A stretch of 5,057 nt of DNA, from assembly GCA_964447145.1 (NCBI GenBank), contig CAYURW010000142.1, positions 1 to 5,057 on the forward strand, in the 5' to 3' direction. Source of the stretch: BRH-c25 sp964447145. Lineage in GTDB: Bacteria > Bacillota > Clostridia > Lutisporales > Lutisporaceae. The notes under the pieces are model-generated. The model did no database searches and had not been told where the DNA came from. It saw only the letters and a list, made by a program, of their open reading frames with translations. Shown here one piece after another: positions 1 through 4,932 of this stretch; position 1 is the first letter of the stretch, and the number at the start of each line of letters is the position of its first letter. The translations under genes were made by a program, and so were the position numbers.

Positions 1-2
1 AT

Positions 3-26
3 AAAAAAACAGCCTTACGGCTGTTT
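3..26 (-). terminator. Intrinsic terminator of mbl
   Basis: On the minus strand an 8-bp perfect stem (AAACAGCC / GGCTGTTT, plus positions 7-14 and 19-26) with a GTAA tetraloop runs into a T tract (A run at plus 3-9). The mbl stop codon TAA (27-25) overlaps the upstream arm, so translation ends inside the terminator stem. The plus-strand reading has only TTT after the stem, so the terminator probably works in one direction only. Confidence 0.9.
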
Positions 27-1059
27 AGTAGTTTAATGTAATTATTTTCCTGTTTGCGTTTATATCCGCATCCTCCAATATGTCTATATGCTCCAGTGCC
101 TTTCCGGTACCTACAGCTACGCAGGATATTGCATCCTGAGCCACATATGCGGGTATGCCGCTTCTGTTGCTCATCAGCTTGTCTAGACCATGCAGAAGCG
201 AGCCCCCTCCTGCCATAACTATGCCCCTGTCGCTGATATCCGCAGAGAGCTCCGGAGGTGTCCTTTCCAGAACCGAGTGCACTGCATCTGCGATGGCGGA
301 AACAGGCTCTGAAAGAGCTTCAAGCATCTCATCGGAAGTTACTTCTATTGTCTTTGGCAAGCCGGATATAAGGTTCCTTCCCCTTACCTCAACAACAATC
401 CGTTCTTCTCTGGGGAATGCTGTCCCGGCATTTATTTTCAATGCCTCGGCCGTTCTTTCCCCAATCATCAGATTGTGTTTCTTTCTCATGTACCTTACTA
501 TAGACTCATCAAACTTGTCCCCCGCAACCTTGATCGAATTGGATACAACAATTCCGCCCAGGGATATGACCGCTATGTCAGTCGTTCCTCCCCCAACGTC
601 CAATACCATGCTTCCGCTAGCTTTGCCAATGTCCAACCCCGCTCCTATTGCAGAGGCTATCGGCTCCTCAATAAGCCTGGTGGTCCTTGCCCCCGCATTA
701 TTGGCAGCGTCGATGACAGCTCTTTTTTCGACCTCCGTAACACTGCTTGGAACACATACAACCATTCTGGGTTTGATCAGTCTTCTCCTTCCGATTGCCT
801 TATCAATGAAGTATCTGAGCATTTTCTCGGTAATGTTATAATCCGAAATGACCCCATCCTTAAGAGGCCTTATTGCGACAATATTACCGGGCGTTCTGCC
901 AAGCATAAGCCTTGCCTCTTCACCAACCGCCAGTATTTTGTTATTATTTCTGTCAATGGCAACAACCGAAGGCTCTCTAAGAACAATGCCCTTTCCCTTG
1001 ATATAGACCAAAACACTGGAAGTCCCCAAGTCAATGCCTATGTCCTGTCCTCCCCACAT
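25..1059 (-). CDS. mbl: MreB/Mbl-family actin-like rod-shape protein
   Basis: This is a 344-residue bacterial actin that forms membrane-associated filaments guiding the elongation machinery of sidewall peptidoglycan synthesis. Actin-fold signatures are all present: phosphate-1 loop DIGIDLGTSS (residues 6-15), the EEP segment with the presumed catalytic glutamate (131-133), phosphate-2 loop LDVGGGTTD (153-161), GERTAE (200-205), RTPPELSADI (266-275) and adenosine loop AGGGSLLHGL (283-292). Length is close to the usual 330-345. The ATG start is set by GGAGG at 1071-1067, 7 nt upstream. The family is certain. The choice of Mbl over MreB rests on its position directly after spoIIID, as in Bacillus, on strong resemblance to Mbl sequence, and on the absence of mreC/mreD behind it, since a terminator follows at once. 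The short C-terminal tail after residue 322 is family-variable. It has its own predicted vegetative promoter. Confidence 0.95.
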   Translation of the reverse strand: MWGGQDIGIDLGTSSVLVYIKGKGIVLREPSVVAIDRNNNKILAVGEEARLMLGRTPGNIVAIRPLKDGVISDYNITEKMLRYFIDKAIGRRRLIKPRMVVCVPSSVTEVEKRAVIDAANNAGARTTRLIEEPIASAIGAGLDIGKASGSMVLDVGGGTTDIAVISLGGIVVSNSIKVAGDKFDESIVRYMRKKHNLMIGERTAEALKINAGTAFPREERIVVEVRGRNLISGLPKTIEVTSDEMLEALSEPVSAIADAVHSVLERTPPELSADISDRGIVMAGGGSLLHGLDKLMSNRSGIPAYVAQDAISCVAVGTGKALEHIDILEDADINANRKIITLNY

Positions 1060-1060
1060 C

Positions 1061-1142
1061 TCAATACCTCCATAATACCGCTTATCATTATCAACCTTAT
1101 ACTAATTCGATATAAAAAATTAAATTCCTCCATTATTCCGCT
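1061..1142 (-). repeat. Direct repeat in the mbl leader (duplicated SD region)
   Basis: Two 22-bp copies, plus positions 1061-1082 and 1121-1142, match at 18 of 22 bases and start 60 bp apart. Each carries an AGCGG...ATGGAGG...ATT block on the minus strand. The copy nearer mbl supplies its ribosome binding site. In the upstream copy the SD (GGAGG at 1131-1127) is intact, but the position equivalent to the mbl ATG reads TTT, so it has no start codon. This looks like an old duplication of the translation-initiation region inside the 5' leader. Confidence 0.6.
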
Positions 1143-1180
1143 GTGAACGATAAAAAATGTCACGGTGCTCGTCCACCCTA

Positions 1181-1209
1181 ATTATAAAGTAAAAAGCGCC
1201 AAATAACAA
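1181..1209 (-). promoter_or_regulatory. Sigma-A-type promoter of mbl
   Basis: The minus strand reads TTGTTA (1209-1204), a 17-bp spacer, then a perfect TATAAT (1186-1181). A transcription start near 1174 would give a leader of roughly 115 nt before the ATG at 1059. The -35 hexamer directly abuts the hairpin at 1210-1267. The location between a sporulation gene and a vegetative cell-shape gene makes an independent housekeeping promoter expected here. Start site and strength are inferred. Confidence 0.7.
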
Positions 1210-1267
1210 GCTCCGGCAAATATAATGTATCATATGCCGCAATTGCTACATTAATAGCTGCCGGAGC
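1210..1267 (-). terminator. Long hairpin after spoIIID, possible terminator
   Basis: A perfect 9-bp inverted repeat, GCTCCGGCA (1210-1218) and TGCCGGAGC (1259-1267), encloses 40 bp. Inside it a second pair, TAATGTA (1223-1229) and TACATTA (1247-1253), can extend the structure. It begins 13 nt after the spoIIID stop and on the minus strand is followed by CTTGTTATTT, a weak U-rich tail. It most likely ends spoIIID transcription, but the long loop and interrupted U tract make it non-canonical. It could instead be a small palindromic repeat or a protein-binding dyad next to the mbl promoter. Confidence 0.45.
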
Positions 1268-1280
1268 CCGGATTCTATTG

Positions 1281-1535
1281 CTACAGGCTTATGGACTGGT
1301 ATTTCATCTTGGTTGCCCTTCCGCCCCTTATATGTCTTTCAGCTTTGTTCCGGTCCATTACCTCCTTTACCTGGAGTGCCACGCTTGGATTTATTCTTGG
1401 AAGTCTTTCAGTAACATCCTTATGTACTGTGCTCTTGCTTACCCCGAATATTTTGGCTGCATCCCGGACCGTCGTCTTGCTGCTTATTATATATTTCGCA
1501 ATTTCCAATGCTCTTTCTTCTATATAATCCTTCAA
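1281..1535 (-). CDS. spoIIID: Sporulation transcriptional regulator SpoIIID
   Basis: An 84-residue DNA-binding protein that, with sigma E, activates or represses many mother-cell genes and leads toward sigK expression. It is recognised by strong similarity to Bacillus SpoIIID: N-terminal DYIEERALEIAKYI (residues 3-16), a helix-turn-helix at about 21-44 with recognition helix SKSTVHKDVTERLP, then the INP motif (48-50), and a basic C-terminal arm containing RHIRGG (67-72) and ATKMKY that in the family contacts DNA. It is slightly shorter than the roughly 93-residue Bacillus protein because the acidic C-terminal tail is absent. The start is TTG at 1535, preceded by AGGGGG at 1550-1545 with 9-nt spacing; no ATG or GTG start is available that keeps the conserved N-terminus. 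It lies between spoIIQ and mbl, with a candidate sigma-E promoter and SpoIIID site upstream. Confidence 0.96.
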   Translation of the reverse strand: MKDYIEERALEIAKYIISSKTTVRDAAKIFGVSKSTVHKDVTERLPRINPSVALQVKEVMDRNKAERHIRGGRATKMKYQSISL

Positions 1536-1568
1536 TTACTACTACCCCCTTATTGGTGTGTTTTTACA

Positions 1569-1597
1569 TTAATATGCTGTTTTTTTGCTAATTAGAA
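1569..1597 (-). promoter_or_regulatory. Candidate sigma-E promoter of spoIIID
   Basis: The minus strand has a -35-like TTCTAATT (1597-1590; 5 of 8 against GTCATATT) and a -10-like CATATTAA (1576-1569; 5 of 8 against CATACAAT) with a 13-bp spacer. The geometry to the start codon (33 nt from -10 to TTG) is nearly the same as for the better spoIID promoter (31 nt). In Bacillus spoIIID is sigma-E dependent, and weak boxes would fit a promoter that needs an activator. Matches are modest, so this is inference. Confidence 0.4.
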
Positions 1598-1605
1598 CTA
1601 CTCGT

Positions 1606-1615
1606 ATCTGTCCAT
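1606..1615 (-). promoter_or_regulatory. Candidate SpoIIID binding site (autoregulation)
   Basis: The minus-strand decamer ATGGACAGAT fits the published SpoIIID consensus WWRRACARNY at all ten positions. It lies 8 bp upstream of the predicted spoIIID -35 box, a position suited to activation, and Bacillus SpoIIID is known to stimulate its own gene. A match of this quality could arise by chance in the window's noncoding DNA, so support is moderate. Confidence 0.45.
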
Positions 1616-1641
1616 AGATTAATGCCTAATAACATGGGGCC

Positions 1642-2424
1642 TTACTTCTTAAGCGATTGTCTGGGCAAATATTTTTTTGGATCAATGCTCTTTCCTGCCT
1701 TGATCACCTCAAAGTGCAGATGGGGATCGTCAGCTATTTCATAAAGGGCTGTTTTCCCAACACCGCTTATTACGTCGCCTTTTTTGACTTCCTGATTTAT
1801 CGTAACCAGATCCAGTGTCGAAAGATTGCTGTATTTGGTACAGATATCATTCCCATGGTTTATTATAATGGTCAACCCAAGCTGGGGATCATTTGCAAGT
1901 TCTTTTACGACACCATCCATAGAGGCCCTTACAGGGCTCCCCTCTTCAGCCTTTATGTCGATTCCTGCATGTGTGCTCCAGTGGTCCAATGTTTTTGAAT
2001 AAACCAGGGCTTCCTCCGAAAACTCGGTATATGTTGTCCCGAAAACCGGAACTACCATTGTCTCTAATTTTGGCTCTTCCATTTTAATTGCAGAAATAGG
2101 TTTATTTCCGCTGCCTTTGTTGCTTTCCGCCGGTTTTTCCGTTTTTTCTGGGTTTTGTTCATTTTCGTTGATTTTTACTGAATCGCTTTTTGATACTTCC
2201 GTTGCATCCTGTGTATCTTTTACTGTCTCCTCAATTATTTGTGCCGTCATATCCGGGTCTGACTCATCAGCATAATCTTCTAAGCTCTTCTCAAATTCCT
2301 CCTGCGCACGTTTATCCGAAAGATAGTTCTTGTACTGGAGTATCCCACCTGCAGCCATTAATACGGTCATCAGCAATACAACAAAATATATATACCTGTT
2401 TTTGGATTCTCCGTTTAGTTTCAT
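1642..2424 (-). CDS. spoIIQ: SpoIIQ-like M23 (LytM-domain) engulfment protein
   Basis: A 260-residue single-pass membrane protein with an M23/LytM domain. By family and position it is the forespore SpoIIQ that spans the intermembrane space and binds mother-cell SpoIIIAH to hold the engulfing membrane and build the feeding-tube channel. A short cytoplasmic N-terminus is followed by a membrane helix at about residues 11-29, an acidic then Glu/Lys/Ser/Asn-rich low-complexity linker (about 38-115), and the LytM domain (about 121-254). Metal ligands are retained: H152 and D156 in HAGID, and H237 in PHLHFEV, with H235 also present. However, the second catalytic histidine, usually in a YxHL motif, is Asn here (YSNL, N200), so hydrolase activity is doubtful. 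Start ATG has GGAGG at 2437-2433, 8 nt away. It follows spoIID by 74 bp and has a sigma-F-like promoter, fitting forespore expression. A generic M23 peptidase is the alternative reading. Confidence 0.88.
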   Translation of the reverse strand: MKLNGESKNRYIYFVVLLMTVLMAAGGILQYKNYLSDKRAQEEFEKSLEDYADESDPDMTAQIIEETVKDTQDATEVSKSDSVKINENEQNPEKTEKPAESNKGSGNKPISAIKMEEPKLETMVVPVFGTTYTEFSEEALVYSKTLDHWSTHAGIDIKAEEGSPVRASMDGVVKELANDPQLGLTIIINHGNDICTKYSNLSTLDLVTINQEVKKGDVISGVGKTALYEIADDPHLHFEVIKAGKSIDPKKYLPRQSLKK

Positions 2425-2438
2425 AATTTACACCTCCG

Positions 2439-2475
2439 CTTGTATTATTTCCAATAGTTTTAAAATTAATACAAG
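2439..2475. repeat. Inverted repeat overlapping the spoIIQ promoter
   Basis: A perfect 9-bp dyad, CTTGTATTA (2439-2447) and TAATACAAG (2467-2475), is separated by 19 bp. A further AATACAA occurs at 2479-2485, 11 bp (about one helical turn) from the equivalent bases at 2468-2474. The arms cover both the predicted -10 and -35 boxes and end one base before the Shine-Dalgarno sequence. It could be an operator or an mRNA hairpin; it lacks a T tract, so it is not a convincing terminator for spoIID. Confidence 0.6.
2444..2472 (-). promoter_or_regulatory. Candidate sigma-F promoter of spoIIQ
   Basis: The minus strand has GGAAATAAT (2452-2444), which fits the sigma-F/G -10 pattern GGnnAnAnT at every fixed position, and GTATT (2472-2468), close to the GTATA -35, with a 15-bp spacer. 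The spoIIQ gene is sigma-F controlled in Bacillus and Clostridioides, so the site agrees with expectation. The predicted start lies only about 14-17 nt before the ATG, so the leader would begin almost at the SD sequence, which is unusually short. Confidence 0.55.
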
Positions 2476-2498
2476 GGAAATACAAATTTTTGCAGTGT

Positions 2499-3473
2499 TC
2501 AAAGCATACCTTTGTACCCCATCAGCTCATTCATATTCACTATGTCAACCCCCCGGTAGTAATGCAGTACTATATCCCTATACCCGGCTCCGTTTCTTGC
2601 CATGCCGTCTGCGCCATACTGGCTCATTCCAATGCCGTGGCCGTATCCGGAAACTGTAAACGTGATCGCATCCTTTCCGACAGTATAGCTGAAGTTAGTG
2701 GAATTCAGGCCCAATGCAATCCGGATATCGGTACCCTTGAAGGTTTTATTTGCTATTCTGAGCTTTGTTATTTTACCCCCTTCGCTTCTCTCCAGGATTT
2801 CTATCTCCTTATTTATATTTTTACTGTTGATTTTCACTTGGGGGTCCAGCTTTTTGATACATTTAATGAAACTGTCAATGCTTATTTCCTGCCGGGTCAC
2901 ATATTTTGGAGAGTGCTCCTCATATTGGCTCTCGACACTTCGCAGATAAGGTACGCTGCCTGACCATACCTCCTCCGAATTCTCCGTCTTTCCCCCGCTT
3001 GTTGAGTGAAACACTGCATCAATAAGCTTGTTATCATAAACAATTACCTCCCCCGCAGTTCCATATACGGCTTCCTCCAGCTTATCCAGGCCTTTCTTGA
3101 TGGTGGCCGGATCCCTGTAAGCCTGACAGTGGGCAGAATCAGTGCATACCTCCGCCCCCGGGTGCTTGCTGCAGCCGCTCCCCCCGAAGCGCTTCATTCG
3201 CAGCATTGTATATGTCCTGGCTGCCAGGGCCTGGGCTTTGAGTGCTTCCGGATGAAAGTCCGCAGGCATCTCCCCTGCCACCACTCCCAATATGTAGTCT
3301 TCCAGGTCCATTGTTACCGTCTTGTCCGAATCGCACATATATACCTCTATAGGTAAATCACTGCCCGGCAGCAAGTCTTTTTTCGGCACGCTTTTTTTCT
3401 CCCTTGTTAAAATCAAAGGAATGGCAAAAAGCAGTACCATCAGTATCAAAATAGCGGCAATCAGCTTCTTCAA
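2499..3473 (-). CDS. spoIID: Stage II sporulation protein D, lytic transglycosylase
   Basis: A 324-residue membrane-anchored peptidoglycan lytic transglycosylase of the mother-cell DMP engulfment complex (SpoIID/SpoIIM/SpoIIP). It removes SpoIIP-generated stem-less glycan by cutting the strands. A membrane anchor at residues 3-22 is followed by the SpoIID domain: LEDYILGVVAGEMP (57-70) with the catalytic glutamate E68, FHPEALKAQALAARTY (73-88), a Cys/His cluster with H104, C110, H115 and C116 of the type that binds zinc in clostridial SpoIID, FHSTSGGKT (155-163), and the C-terminal GYGHGIGMSQYGADGMA (276-292). All hallmark motifs are present and length is normal. I place the start at TTG 3473, seven nt after AGGGGG (3486-3481). 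An in-frame TTG at 3491 would put that SD inside the gene and add six residues. A sigma-E-like promoter precedes it. The gene follows murA, as in Bacillus. Confidence 0.96.
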   Translation of the reverse strand: MKKLIAAILILMVLLFAIPLILTREKKSVPKKDLLPGSDLPIEVYMCDSDKTVTMDLEDYILGVVAGEMPADFHPEALKAQALAARTYTMLRMKRFGGSGCSKHPGAEVCTDSAHCQAYRDPATIKKGLDKLEEAVYGTAGEVIVYDNKLIDAVFHSTSGGKTENSEEVWSGSVPYLRSVESQYEEHSPKYVTRQEISIDSFIKCIKKLDPQVKINSKNINKEIEILERSEGGKITKLRIANKTFKGTDIRIALGLNSTNFSYTVGKDAITFTVSGYGHGIGMSQYGADGMARNGAGYRDIVLHYYRGVDIVNMNELMGYKGML

Positions 3474-3480
3474 TATCTGC

Positions 3481-3486
3481 CCCCCT
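3481..3486 (-). promoter_or_regulatory. spoIID ribosome binding site (decides the start)
   Basis: AGGGGG on the minus strand, within GAGAGGGGGG (3489-3480), lies 7 nt before TTG 3473 and pairs with the 16S anti-SD with one G-U wobble. This spacing favours TTG 3473 over the in-frame TTG at 3491, which has no comparable site. Confidence 0.75.
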
Positions 3487-3504
3487 CTCAAACCTCACAG
3501 AATT

Positions 3505-3533
3505 CAAGTATGCAGCTGTTTCCGGCATATTCT
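3505..3533 (-). promoter_or_regulatory. Candidate sigma-E promoter of spoIID
   Basis: The minus strand has -35-like AGAATATG (3533-3526, carrying the ATAT core) and -10-like CATACTTG (3512-3505, matching CATAC of CATACAAT) with a 13-bp spacer. The expected start near 3498 leaves a leader of about 25 nt with the SD in the right place. The spoIID gene is a classical sigma-E gene in Bacillus. The strong terminator of murA upstream makes a separate promoter necessary. Confidence 0.65.
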
Positions 3534-3555
3534 ATACAGTTATACAATACCGGAA
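3520..3555. repeat. Imperfect palindrome across the spoIID -35 region
   Basis: TTCCGG (3520-3525) and CCGGAA (3550-3555) are perfect arms. On the minus strand inner arms TATTGTATA and TATAGAATA (8 of 9 complementary) flank a central ACTG, with a two-base bulge on one side. The structure covers the predicted -35 box and about 20 bp upstream. It may be an operator; no regulator can be named. Confidence 0.5.
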
Positions 3556-3562
3556 GTGTTCA

Positions 3563-3593
3563 TAATAAATATCCTTTACTATAATATTTATTA
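3563..3593. repeat. AT-only 10-bp inverted repeat upstream of spoIID
   Basis: TAATAAATAT (3563-3572) and ATATTTATTA (3584-3593) are perfectly complementary around an 11-bp loop. The arms contain no G or C and no T tract follows, so it is a poor terminator. It lies between the murA terminator and the CCGGAA palindrome. In AT-rich intergenic DNA part of this match could be chance; function is unknown. Confidence 0.4.
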
Positions 3594-3641
3594 GGGGGTA
3601 GAAATAGAACAAAGGCGTCCCCGCCACATTTGCAGCCCAAT

Positions 3642-3666
3642 AAAAAACCCGGTGTCATCCACCGGG
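3642..3666 (-). terminator. Intrinsic terminator of murA
   Basis: On the minus strand CCCGGTG (3666-3660), loop GATGA and CACCGGG (3654-3648) form a GC-rich 7-bp stem followed by TTTTTT (3647-3642). It starts 5 nt after the murA stop codon. This is a textbook Rho-independent terminator and separates the vegetative ywmB-murA transcript from the sporulation genes. Confidence 0.95.
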
Positions 3667-3671
3667 AATTA

Positions 3672-4925
3672 TTATTCCTCGACTCTTCTTATATCTGCAC
3701 CAAGCTTTTTGAGCTTTTCCTCGATTTTTATATATCCCCTGTCAATATGGTATATATCAGATATTTCCGTTGTCCCCTCCGCACAGAGCCCGGCTATAGC
3801 CAGTGCCGCCCCTGCCCTTAGATCGGTGGCTTTGACCTTTGCTCCGCTGAACTTTTCACAGCCCTCAATTATCGCACTGCGCCCATCCACTTTTATATTT
3901 GCCCCCATAGATTTAAGTTCATTAATGTGCATGAACCTGTTCTCAAAAACCGTCTCCGTCGCTATGCTGGTCCCCTTTGAAAGACACATTGCCGTCATTA
4001 TCTGGGATTGCATATCCGTTGGAAACCCGGGATAGGGCATTGTTTTTATGTCCACCGAATTCAGCCTTTCCGATGCCCTTACTCTGATGGATCTCTCGCT
4101 TTCATAGACTTCAGCGCCCATTTCCTTGAGCTTTGCGGTCACAGGCTTTAGATGCTCAGTCACGACCCCCTCTATTGTTACATCACCCCCTGCAGCTGCT
4201 GCGGCTACCATAAAGGTGCCTGCCTCTATCCTGTCAGGTATGGCAATGTGAGTCGTACCTCCCAGTTCTTTTACTCCTTCGATCCTTATGGTGTCCGTGC
4301 CGGCCCCCTTTATTGCAGCCCCCATCTTGCTCAGAAAATTCGCCAGATCTACAATTTCAGGCTCCTCTGCAGCATTCTCAATGACAGTTGTGCCTTCAGC
4401 CAGACAGCCTGCCATCATCAAATTCTCCGTGGCCCCAACACTGGGAAAATCCAAATATATAGTTTCCCCTTTCAGCTTGCCTGCATATGCTTCAATATAA
4501 CCATGTCCCAATGTTATGCTTGCCCCCATTAGGGAAAACCCTTTCAAGTGCAGGTCTATCGGCCTTGTACCTATTGCACAGCCTCCGGGCAGAGATATTT
4601 TTACCTTTCCCGTTCTTGCCAGCATAGGGCCCATTATCAGAAAGGATGCCCTCATTTTTCGCATAAGCTCGTATGCTTCCTCGCAGCAATGTATATCCGA
4701 TCCATTAATATGCAGACTGCTATCCCTGCGTTTCACTTCGGCCCCTATGGATTTTACTACCTCCTCCATTACCTCGACATCATCAAGGTTGGGCACTTCC
4801 TCCAGCACACAATCCCCGGATGTGAGCATAGAGGCTGCTATTACCGGAAGTATGGCATTTTTTGCACAGTGGACCTTTACCTCCCCTTTAAGTGTGCACC
4901 TGCCCTGGATTATTAATTTTGCCAA
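3672..4925 (-). CDS. murA: UDP-N-acetylglucosamine 1-carboxyvinyltransferase MurA
   Basis: A 417-residue cytoplasmic enzyme that transfers enolpyruvate from PEP to UDP-GlcNAc, the first committed step of peptidoglycan synthesis and the target of fosfomycin. Key residues are visible: substrate lysine K22 in CAKNA (20-24), R92 in KMRAS (90-94), the PEP-binding and fosfomycin-alkylated cysteine C116 in PGGCAIGTRPIDLH (113-126), DFPSVGATEN (159-168), EPEIVDLAN (188-196), IPDRIEAGTF (229-238), catalytic aspartate D304 in FPTDMQSQ (301-308), ENRFMHINEL (328-337), ATDLRAGAAL (366-375) and the terminal DRGY (395-398). Length is typical. The position before K22 that is normally Gly is Cys20. The start is TTG 4925, 7 nt after GGGAGG; an in-frame TTG at 4940 would overlap that SD. 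It lies 40 bp after the ywmB-like gene and next to spoIID, the position of Bacillus murAA. Confidence 0.97.
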   Translation of the reverse strand: MAKLIIQGRCTLKGEVKVHCAKNAILPVIAASMLTSGDCVLEEVPNLDDVEVMEEVVKSIGAEVKRRDSSLHINGSDIHCCEEAYELMRKMRASFLIMGPMLARTGKVKISLPGGCAIGTRPIDLHLKGFSLMGASITLGHGYIEAYAGKLKGETIYLDFPSVGATENLMMAGCLAEGTTVIENAAEEPEIVDLANFLSKMGAAIKGAGTDTIRIEGVKELGGTTHIAIPDRIEAGTFMVAAAAAGGDVTIEGVVTEHLKPVTAKLKEMGAEVYESERSIRVRASERLNSVDIKTMPYPGFPTDMQSQIMTAMCLSKGTSIATETVFENRFMHINELKSMGANIKVDGRSAIIEGCEKFSGAKVKATDLRAGAALAIAGLCAEGTTEISDIYHIDRGYIKIEEKLKKLGADIRRVEE

Positions 4926-4932
4926 GACTCTT

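Noticed and set aside
155..841. Long plus-strand open frame antisense to mbl
   Set aside because: It lies wholly within mbl on the opposite strand, has no recognisable domain or SD site, and its composition is what antisense of a conserved actin gene gives.
1038..1133. 31-codon minus-strand upstream frame in the mbl leader, overlapping the mbl start
   Set aside because: Its ATG is part of the ATGGAGG of the duplicated SD block, it has only a weak GCGGA upstream, and the peptide shows no features. Chance is the simpler reading.
1113..1166. GTGACA followed by GAATAAT as a second mbl promoter
   Set aside because: The spacer is about 19-20 bp and the -10 is weak; the TTGTTA-17-TATAAT pair upstream is clearly better.
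1554..1576. CATATT (1576-1571) read as a sigma-E -35 box for spoIIID, with its -10 near CACCAATA
   Set aside because: The -10 match is poor and the start site would fall on the ribosome binding site, so the alternative with CATATTAA as the -10 fits better.
3540..3563. Seven-codon minus-strand leader frame (MNTSGIV) with AAAGGA 8 nt upstream, ending in the CCGGAA palindrome
   Set aside because: It lies upstream of the predicted spoIID transcription start and behind the murA terminator, so it is probably not transcribed. It has no run of one regulatory amino acid.
3605..3614. TAGAACAAAG as a SpoIIID site upstream of spoIID
   Set aside because: It is a 9/10 match on the plus strand, about 70 bp above the predicted -35; such matches are frequent by chance.
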